Shown here: positions 58,568 through 64,000 of the stretch, piece by piece
How positions within the stretch are numbered: the first letter of the stretch is position 1
Layout of the letters: each line of letters opens with the position of its first letter
From: JAPHSX01 sp039714395
Lineage (GTDB): Bacteria > Pseudomonadota > Gammaproteobacteria > Thiohalomonadales > Thiohalomonadaceae
Reading direction: 5' to 3'
NCBI GenBank assembly: GCA_039714395.1
Contig: JBDLJH010000004.1
Location: 62,001 to 126,000 of the forward strand
DNA length: 64,000 nucleotides
The notes under the pieces: generated by a model
Seen by the model: the letters and a program-made list of their open reading frames with translations, nothing else
Database searches by the model: none
Told to the model about the DNA's origin: nothing
Position numbers and translations under genes: made by a program

Positions 58568-59659
58568 TTAGTGCTCCTTTGTCCCGTCTACCTCTGCCCC
58601 TACGGGCAGGAGCACGGTAAATATGGTCTTTCCAGGCTGGCTCTCCCACTCAATAAGTCCACCGTTAAGATTGATCATCGACTGCGCGATAGGCAGGCCC
58701 AGTCCAGTTCCCTCTGCCCGTCCGGTTATCATCGGCAGGAACAGGCTTTCACGCATCTCATCGGCAATACCAAGGCCGTTGTCGATAATGTCGATGCGCG
58801 CCACCAGTTTATGCATGGTGTGGCCAATAGTGTAACGACGCATGGCCCGGGTGCGCAGGGTGATCTCACCCTCATCACCCACTGCCTGAGCAGCATTACG
58901 CACCAGATTCATTAACGCCTGAATCATCTGATCCACATCGGCGTAGATATCGGGAATACTGGGGTCATAGTCACGCACCAGTCGAATCTTCTCACTCAAC
59001 TCTGCTGCGACTACCTGACGTACCCGCTCCAGTGGCTCATGAATATTCAGTGCACGCCGATGTGGCAATGTATTCGGGCCGAGCATCTGGTTCATTAGCG
59101 CCTGCAGGCGATCCGCCTCACTAATAATGATATGGGTGTATTCCTTAAGCTCTTCACCGTGCAACTCACGCTCGAGAAGTTGGGCCGCACCACGCAAACC
59201 ACCCAGAGGATTTTTAATCTCATGGGCGAGGCCACGAACCAGGGCACGGGTAGCGTTCCCCTGGGCCAGCAAGCCCTCTTCCCGACTGATACGCATGTGC
59301 CGGTCCTGCTGTTTCATCTCGACTATCAGGCCATTTTCCAGATCTACCTCCTGCATCGGCAGGACGGTGAGATCCACGGTCACCCTATGTTCGACACCCA
59401 GATTCAGCACCAGCTCATGTGTAGTAAATGGGCTGTGGGTCTGAAGTACGTGTGCCAATGCCTCTATCAGCTCATTATCAAAGATAAATTCCTGCGCCGG
59501 CTGCCCGGTAAAACGCTGGGCACTCGCAGCCAGCAGAGTCTCTCCGGCTGGATTGATATAGCGCAACCGTAGATCCTCATCAAAGATCATCACTGTGGTG
59601 TGCAGATTCTCTACAACCTTATTCAATGCTGTTGGCATCATAGTCTCTGAATTCTCCAT
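58568..59659 (-). CDS. ntrB: Nitrogen regulation sensor kinase NtrB
   Basis: A 363-residue soluble kinase/phosphatase: PAS domain (about 12-115), histidine box RGLAHEIKNPLGGLRGAAQL and ATP-binding box GLGLPIAQSMINLNGG. It phosphorylates NtrC under nitrogen limitation, controlled by the PII protein. AGGGT precedes the ATG. The 180-base gap upstream to the DUF4124 gene is long enough for a separate promoter. Confidence 0.97.
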   Translation of the reverse strand: MENSETMMPTALNKVVENLHTTVMIFDEDLRLRYINPAGETLLAASAQRFTGQPAQEFIFDNELIEALAHVLQTHSPFTTHELVLNLGVEHRVTVDLTVLPMQEVDLENGLIVEMKQQDRHMRISREEGLLAQGNATRALVRGLAHEIKNPLGGLRGAAQLLERELHGEELKEYTHIIISEADRLQALMNQMLGPNTLPHRRALNIHEPLERVRQVVAAELSEKIRLVRDYDPSIPDIYADVDQMIQALMNLVRNAAQAVGDEGEITLRTRAMRRYTIGHTMHKLVARIDIIDNGLGIADEMRESLFLPMITGRAEGTGLGLPIAQSMINLNGGLIEWESQPGKTIFTVLLPVGAEVDGTKEH

Positions 59660-59840
59660 ACCCTGTCTTCTGCAAGTTCTAAACCAATTACAGGAGCACA
59701 GCTCCCGTTCTTATGGGGATTTATATAACCTATTGAATTAAAAGATGTTATTTAACCCAGAAAAATCATCGATAATTTTCTTGGGCCATAATGTACTGGA
59801 TTAGTACGGTAGTGTAGCTTATATGCACCAAAACAGTGCG

Positions 59841-60419
59841 TTACTCAGGAAGGATAGGGGCGAAGGTAGGGTTCTCTTCGTCAGACTCTAACGGCTTGAT
59901 AACCGAATGCTGGCGCATGTGAAAGGAAATTTGTGGGCTACTGAATAATAGAGAACCGCCGACATCTACTACTGCGGCGCTCAGAGTATGGCTACCACGA
60001 TAGACTTCGCCAAGATGAAAACTGGTCGCTGTACCACTGGCCACCACCTTGCCATCAAAGGTGATCTCAACCTTCTGCCCACTCTCCAGAGCTGAGCCAA
60101 GAGTGACCGAGACCGTAACACCAGACCCATCGAACCATATTGTTTCATTCGGCTGGGGTGAACTTATGGTGATAGTCCCGCTACTCTCACCCTCACGGCT
60201 TGCCGCACCGCCCTTTCTACCACGGGTTTGTGTGACAGGAGAGGGGGCAACAGGCACAAACTCGGTTTCCGGTGCTTCTCGCAGCTCGATCTCTTCACCA
60301 CCGACTATCGGCTGATCACTAAATTCAACGGTACCGTCAGGATGCACCAGACGATACCCTGTTTCCGCAAAAGCCAGCGGGCAACACAACAGAACAGATA
60401 AGAGAAAAACCTTCATCAT
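59841..60419 (-). CDS. DUF4124 exported protein
   Basis: A 192-residue protein with a signal peptide (1-18) and an N-terminal DUF4124 domain (TGYRLVHPDGTVEFSDQPIV). A linker containing a charged low-complexity piece (TRGRKGGAASREGESS) leads into an Ig-like domain (about 80-170; TITISSPQPNETIWFDGSGV). The DUF4124 gene between glnA and ntrB is a common arrangement in gammaproteobacteria and has no known role in nitrogen control. Probably periplasmic. Confidence 0.85.
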   Translation of the reverse strand: MMKVFLLSVLLCCPLAFAETGYRLVHPDGTVEFSDQPIVGGEEIELREAPETEFVPVAPSPVTQTRGRKGGAASREGESSGTITISSPQPNETIWFDGSGVTVSVTLGSALESGQKVEITFDGKVVASGTATSFHLGEVYRGSHTLSAAVVDVGGSLLFSSPQISFHMRQHSVIKPLESDEENPTFAPILPE

Positions 60420-60505
60420 CTAAGCATAGCCAAGGGCCTTAGCCAGTACAAACAAATACCCCTGGCCATCCACGGCCTTCAGAGTATAAGTATATCCCTA
60501 TACAA

Positions 60506-60534
60506 AAACGCCCCCGACTAGCGGGGGCGTTTTC
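60506..60534. terminator. Terminator after glnA
   Basis: ACGCCCCC and GGGGGCGT with a short loop, flanked by AAAA on the left and TTTTC on the right. On the minus strand the stem is followed by TTTTTGTA, so it ends the glnA transcript 26 bases past the stop; it would also terminate plus-strand transcription. Confidence 0.85.
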
Positions 60535-60559
60535 TGTTCGTAGTGAACTAAAGCTGAGG

Positions 60560-61969
60560 TTAGCAGCTGTAGTACATGTCGAACTCGACCGGATGAGTGG
60601 TCATGCGAATGCGAGTGATCTCATCCATCTTCAGTTTGATGAAGGCATCGATGGTGTCATCGGTAAACACACCACCCTGGGTCAGGAACTCACGATCTTC
60701 ATTCAGACAATCCAGCGCCTGGTCGAAGCTGTGGCAAACGGTCGGAATTGCCGCTTTCTCTTCAGCCGGCAAGTCATACAGATCCTTATCCATCGCCTCA
60801 CCAGGGTGGATCTTGTTCTGAATACCGTCAAGGCCTGCCATCAGGAAGGCAGAGAACATCAGGTAAGGGTTGGCGGTCGGGTCACCAAAGCGAACCTCGA
60901 TACGACGGCCCTTGGGATTGGTAACGTAAGGGATACGAATGGAAGCAGAACGGTTACGGGCAGAGTAGGCCAGCATCTCAGGGGCTTCGAAACCGGGTAC
61001 CAGACGCTTGTAAGAGTTGGTAGAGGAGTTAGCAAAAGCGTTCAGGGCGCGGGCGTGCTTAATAACACCACCGATGTAGAAGAGGGCCATCTCGGAGAGA
61101 CCGCCGTACTCATTACCACCGAACAGGTTCTGGCCATCTTTAGAGATGGACATGTGCACGTGCATGCCGGAACCGTTATCACCTACGATAGGCTTGGGCA
61201 TGAAGGTCGCGGTCTTGCCATAGCTGTGGGCAACATTGTGCACGCAGTACTTCAGGGTCTGCACTTCATCAGCCTTCTTCACCAGGGTATTGGCGCCGGT
61301 GCCGATCTCACACTGGCCAGCGGTTGCCACTTCGTGGTGATGCACCTCAACCACCTGACCCATCTCTTCCAGAGCCAGACACATGGCAGCACGAATGTCG
61401 TGTAGGGAGTCGACAGGAGGAACGGGGAAGTAGCCACCCTTAACGCCAGGACGGTGACCGATATTGCCGTCTTCGTAAACGCGCTCAGAGTTCCACTGGG
61501 CTTCGTCAGAGTCGATCTTGACGAAACAACCACTCATGTCGGCACCCCAGCGAACATCATCAAAGATGAAGAACTCGGGCTCAGGACCGAACAGTGCGCT
61601 GTCACCGATACCGGTAGACTTGAGGTACTCCTCGGCACGCTTGGCAACAGAACGGGGATCACGCTCGTAACCCTGCATATCGGAAGGCTCAACGATGTCA
61701 CAGGTAATGTTAACCATCACCTCATCAGAGAAGGGGTCAACAACCGCAGTACTGGGATCAGGCAACAGAATCATGTCGGACTCGTTAATGCCCTTCCAGC
61801 CCTGGATGGAGGAACCATCAAACATGGTGCCTTCGGTGAAGGTATCTTCGTCGACATGGCTGGTCGGGTAAGTAACGTGCTGCTCCTTACCGTGGGTATC
61901 TGTGAAACGGAGATCGACGAACTTGGCGCCGCTGTCCTTAATCAACTTCATTGCGTTTTCTGCAGACAT
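60560..61969 (-). CDS. glnA: Glutamine synthetase type I
   Basis: A 469-residue dodecameric enzyme making glutamine from glutamate and ammonia with ATP. Family motifs: FDGSSIQGWKGINESDM, the ATP-binding KPIVGDNGSGMHVHMS, and the adenylylation tyrosine in DKDLYDLPAEEKAAIPTV, so activity is controlled by GlnE-type adenylylation. GGGAGA precedes the ATG. Upstream is a sigma-54 promoter with two NtrC sites, listed separately, so transcription follows nitrogen status. Confidence 0.98.
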   Translation of the reverse strand: MSAENAMKLIKDSGAKFVDLRFTDTHGKEQHVTYPTSHVDEDTFTEGTMFDGSSIQGWKGINESDMILLPDPSTAVVDPFSDEVMVNITCDIVEPSDMQGYERDPRSVAKRAEEYLKSTGIGDSALFGPEPEFFIFDDVRWGADMSGCFVKIDSDEAQWNSERVYEDGNIGHRPGVKGGYFPVPPVDSLHDIRAAMCLALEEMGQVVEVHHHEVATAGQCEIGTGANTLVKKADEVQTLKYCVHNVAHSYGKTATFMPKPIVGDNGSGMHVHMSISKDGQNLFGGNEYGGLSEMALFYIGGVIKHARALNAFANSSTNSYKRLVPGFEAPEMLAYSARNRSASIRIPYVTNPKGRRIEVRFGDPTANPYLMFSAFLMAGLDGIQNKIHPGEAMDKDLYDLPAEEKAAIPTVCHSFDQALDCLNEDREFLTQGGVFTDDTIDAFIKLKMDEITRIRMTTHPVEFDMYYSC

Positions 61970-62038
61970 CGATGGTCTCCCAGTGATAGTTTAATTGTCA
62001 GCCCAGTATCGAGCTATTTAAAAGAGTCGCTAAAATTG

Positions 62039-62054
62039 AGCATGAAGTGTGCCA
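62039..62054 (-). promoter_or_regulatory. Sigma-54 promoter of glnA
   Basis: On the minus strand the sequence TGGCACACTTCATGCT matches the sigma-54 consensus TGGCACN5TTGCW: the GG and GC are exactly 10 bases apart, with one mismatch (ATGC). Transcription would begin about 12 bases past the GC element, roughly 55-60 bases before the glnA start codon. Confidence 0.85.
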
Positions 62055-62118
62055 TGAGCATAACCTTTTGAATTATCTAGATATTACTCATTTAATGTAC
62101 TATCAACACTCGTTTCGC

Positions 62119-62133
62119 GCACAAGAATGGTGC
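62119..62133. promoter_or_regulatory. NtrC-binding site 1 upstream of glnA
   Basis: GCAC-N7-GTGC, the core of the NtrC consensus TGCACCA-N5-TGGTGCA. It is centred about 98 bases upstream of the predicted transcription start, close to the positions in E. coli glnA. Confidence 0.75.
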
Positions 62134-62149
62134 AAACACTAGTCGCTAT

Positions 62150-62164
62150 GCACTATTCTTGTGC
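62150..62164. promoter_or_regulatory. NtrC-binding site 2, overlapping the end of the transporter gene
   Basis: A second GCAC-N7-GTGC, 31 bases (three helical turns) further upstream. It coincides with the last codons (Ala-Gln-Glu-stop) of the cation transporter gene, so coding and regulation share the sequence. Two phased sites are typical of glnA enhancers. Confidence 0.75.
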
Positions 62165-63337
62165 GCTCTCGTAAAAGATCTTTATACCTCGCACCTCTTC
62201 CAGCTCACTCGCCGCCGCCGTCAGTTTATCTATTTCCATGAGATGCTCATCGTCACGGAAGTTGGCCTCGGCAGGCAGACAAAGCTCTATTTCGAGCTTG
62301 CCGTCCAGATAGTGCAAAGTAAGTTGACCGATACTACTCGCAATCTTCAGCCCCTGCCACCTCTGATGCAGCTGCTCCTCAACCCACCTGCGATTAGGCA
62401 AATGCAGGCTGGGGGCCATCTTCTCATCATCTTCCGGATCCACGTGCACCATCACATCGGCCACCTCGTCCACCTCCTCAATGAGACGACGACGCACCTT
62501 CTCGCCAATATAGTGCCCTTCGGAGACACTCAGTCGCGGATCGACGATCACATGCACATCGACCAGTGCCTCCCCTCCCATCTGCCGGGTGCGCAACATG
62601 TGCAACTCGCACACCCCACCCACGCTCATCACCTCCTGGCGAATCGCCTCAACCCGCTCAGGATCAAGTGCGGTATCAACCAGCTCATTCAGGCTCTCCC
62701 AGACAAGGTCCCAACCGATCTTCGCTACCATTGCACCGACAATCACTGCGGCCACCGAATCGAGGTATTCCAGCCCGGCCATGGTTCCGGCAACACCAAT
62801 CACCACCACAATAGATGAGATGGCATCCGAACGGCTATGCCAGGCGTTGGCCTTGAGCATATTGGAATTGAGCTTTTTCGCTACATGCATGGTGTAGTGG
62901 TAAATCCACTCCTTGGAGGCCACCGAGACCCCGGCGATCAACAGCGCCCAAACACCCGGTTGTAACAACGCCTCCGGGTGGAACAGTCGTTCGATCGCAT
63001 CCCAGGCGATACCACCAGCCACACCGATCAGGGCCACACCCAATGCCACTGTCGCCACGGTTTCATACCGACCATGACCGTAAGGGTGATCCTCATCGGC
63101 CTCCTTGCTGCCATGCTTGGCCGCATAGAGCACCATAAAATCAGTGGCCAAATCAGAAAGAGAGTGCACACCATCAGCAATAAGCGCCTGGGAGTTGGCC
63201 ATGAAACCAATCACCATCTTCAGCACACCAAGGGCAAAATCCAGTACGGAGCCAACCAGTGTGACCCGACGGATCTCGGCATAGCGACTATCGCTTTTGC
63301 TGGGAAGTTCATGGTGGTGGTGATGGTGGCCGCTCAT
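62153..63337 (-). CDS. Cation diffusion facilitator family transporter
   Basis: A 394-residue CDF transporter. Six helices span about 35-230, with the intramembrane metal site ADGVHSLSDLATD (helix 2) and AWHSRSDAISS (helix 5). The cytoplasmic C-terminal domain (240-310) has a cation-efflux fold; an additional domain follows. The family exports zinc, iron, cobalt or manganese in exchange for protons; the pattern is nearest to the FieF/MamB-like group. The N terminus carries six histidines in a row after MSG, a natural metal-binding segment. The start was placed there because tusA lies 16 bases upstream. Confidence 0.92.
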   Translation of the reverse strand: MSGHHHHHHELPSKSDSRYAEIRRVTLVGSVLDFALGVLKMVIGFMANSQALIADGVHSLSDLATDFMVLYAAKHGSKEADEDHPYGHGRYETVATVALGVALIGVAGGIAWDAIERLFHPEALLQPGVWALLIAGVSVASKEWIYHYTMHVAKKLNSNMLKANAWHSRSDAISSIVVVIGVAGTMAGLEYLDSVAAVIVGAMVAKIGWDLVWESLNELVDTALDPERVEAIRQEVMSVGGVCELHMLRTRQMGGEALVDVHVIVDPRLSVSEGHYIGEKVRRRLIEEVDEVADVMVHVDPEDDEKMAPSLHLPNRRWVEEQLHQRWQGLKIASSIGQLTLHYLDGKLEIELCLPAEANFRDDEHLMEIDKLTAAASELEEVRGIKIFYESAQE

Positions 63338-63353
63338 ATTTTTTCCCTGACTA

Positions 63354-63581
63354 TCAGGCGTCACCCACTTCGATTAAAAGGGTTATCTCGCCATCATTCT
63401 CGTGAGTTTCAATCACCTTGTGGCCATTAATGCGGCACCAGGCGGGAATATCGTTGAGCACACCGGGGTCGGTGCAAACCACCTCCAGGGTGTCACCTGG
63501 AGACAGGTCTTCGACCTTGTTCTGGGTACGAATCACAGGCATCGGGCAGAGCAGTCGGCGGGCATCGAGTTTATGGTTCAT
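63354..63581 (-). CDS. tusA: TusA-family sulfurtransferase
   Basis: A 75-residue TusA protein with the active-site motif LCPMPVIRTQ (Cys-Pro-x-Pro), the sulfur-accepting cysteine at residue 12. TusA carries persulfide sulfur for tRNA thiolation and, in sulfur oxidisers, to the cytoplasmic oxidation enzymes. It lies between an MnmA-like gene and a cation transporter. The region directly before the start is a heptamer repeat without a visible ribosome-binding site. Confidence 0.93.
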   Translation of the reverse strand: MNHKLDARRLLCPMPVIRTQNKVEDLSPGDTLEVVCTDPGVLNDIPAWCRINGHKVIETHENDGEITLLIEVGDA

Positions 63582-63582
63582 C

Positions 63583-63600
63583 AGTCTTTAGTCGCAAGTC
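63583..63600. repeat. Heptamer array before tusA
   Basis: AGTC recurs at 63583, 63590 and 63597, exactly seven bases apart, on the plus strand. The array ends one base from the tusA ATG (minus strand reads GACTGATG), so no purine-rich ribosome-binding site is visible at the usual place. The same repeat type occurs at the ends of the LysR, gpsA and trmL genes. Confidence 0.65.
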
Positions 63601-63629
63601 ATTATTCAAAAGTGAGAAAACTAATGGTC

Positions 63630-64000
63630 TCAAACCATCCACTCTTCTTTAACATCCATCGGCGGTAACGGGGCCACCTCCAGGCTGCGGCTCTCACCAC
63701 CGGGAAAATGCAACTCTACTGTCACCGTCTCAGCCGTCTTTCCCTTGCTATAACGGGCGGCGATACGGGCGGCCAGCTCCAGATCCTCATCACCAGGCTC
63801 GCCATCCACCAGCACCAGTGGGCCCGGATCAGAGGTAGTAAAGAGATGGATAAACTGCTTTTTGTAACCACTAAGAAAATTATTCTCACCCTCTTCACGG
63901 CTCACTATCAATTTATAGTGGGGGGCCGGGCGGATATGGCGCCCCACCTTGAGCAGCATGATATCGTCCATTTCATACTCGCGATTACCGCGCCCCTTCC
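63630..64000 (-). CDS. MnmA-like tRNA thiolation protein, C-terminal part
   Basis: Only the last about 122 codons are in the window; the gene continues past the right edge. The visible part has the pattern of the NFACT-R (DUF814-like) C-terminal domain found in a subgroup of MnmA/COG0482 proteins: KGRGNREYEMDDIMLLKVGR, then HYKLIVSREEGENNFLSGYK and a short tail. The subgroup is common in sulfur-oxidising proteobacteria, where the gene adjoins tusA or other sulfur-transfer genes. The PP-loop part is outside the window, so the assignment rests on the tail. Confidence 0.75.
   Translation of the reverse strand, partial: KGRGNREYEMDDIMLLKVGRHIRPAPHYKLIVSREEGENNFLSGYKKQFIHLFTTSDPGPLVLVDGEPGDEDLELAARIAARYSKGKTAETVTVELHFPGGESRSLEVAPLPPMDVKEEWMV

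Noticed and set aside
60593..61405. A 270-codon plus-strand frame inside glnA
   Set aside because: Fully antisense to glutamine synthetase, with no independent signals.
62651..62814. Histidine- and proline-rich plus-strand frames opposite the cation transporter
   Set aside because: Composition reflects the antisense of the transporter gene, and several overlapping frames compete.

Overview
The window looks like chromosomal DNA of a gammaproteobacterium, most likely a sulfur-oxidising lineage near the Chromatiales. I base this on gene order and protein character, not on any search. The order hemC-hemD-hemX-hemY behind an AlgZ/AlgR-type pair and argH is gammaproteobacterial, and gpmI-envC-yibQ facing rhodanese-grxC-secB-gpsA matches the yib region of Escherichia coli. 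glnA-ntrB-ntrC is also typical. Sulfur-linked genes (TusA, an MnmA-like protein with an NFACT-R-like tail, a rhodanese, and an ArsR repressor with the two cysteines of persulfide sensors) suggest sulfur metabolism. Most of the window is dense single-copy core genome. Accessory stretches are at 4.4-16.4 kb, 27.8-37 kb and 49.6-56.9 kb.

Layout. 1-4.4 kb: a phosphate transporter (partial) with its PhoU-like partner, hemB, the tRNA hydroxylase trhP and an orphan mlaC. 4.4-16.4 kb: many small, poorly known genes (membrane, redox, lipoprotein and pentapeptide proteins, a Crp-like regulator with a DUF2892 protein, a truncated haemoglobin divergent from an HxlR regulator). This stretch is interspersed with gene relics, including a frameshifted MNT-type nucleotidyltransferase. 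16.4-27.7 kb: argH, a LysR regulator facing pirin/cytochrome b561/YceI, the AlgZ/AlgR-like pair and the haem operon. 27.8-34.3 kb: a CPBP intramembrane protease, an OmpA protein and a 1551-residue calcium-repeat protein ending in a GGCS-type sorting tail. 34.6-37.1 kb: a two-component system whose sensor carries an NMT1/THI5-like domain. 37.2-49.6 kb: ferredoxin reductase, envelope and glycolysis genes, the redox/secB/gpsA operon, trmL and a class 1B-like pyrD. 49.6-56.9 kb: an unusual chaperone-usher-like cluster with three DUF4402 pilin-like proteins. 57-64 kb: ntrC, ntrB, glnA with a clear sigma-54/NtrC promoter, a cation diffusion facilitator, tusA and the end of an MnmA-like gene.

The most interesting systems are: (1) the DUF4402 chaperone-usher-like operon, whose three secreted products all end in a penultimate tyrosine like classical pilins; (2) the apparent JDVT-CTERM/MrtJ-type sorting pair; (3) arrays of a degenerate heptamer (AGTCNNN) that lie at gene ends and supply the stop codons of at least three genes; and (4) a SqrR/BigR-like sensor beside a rhodanese-glutaredoxin-thioredoxin set. 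No tRNA, rRNA, CRISPR array, complete insertion sequence or prophage was seen.
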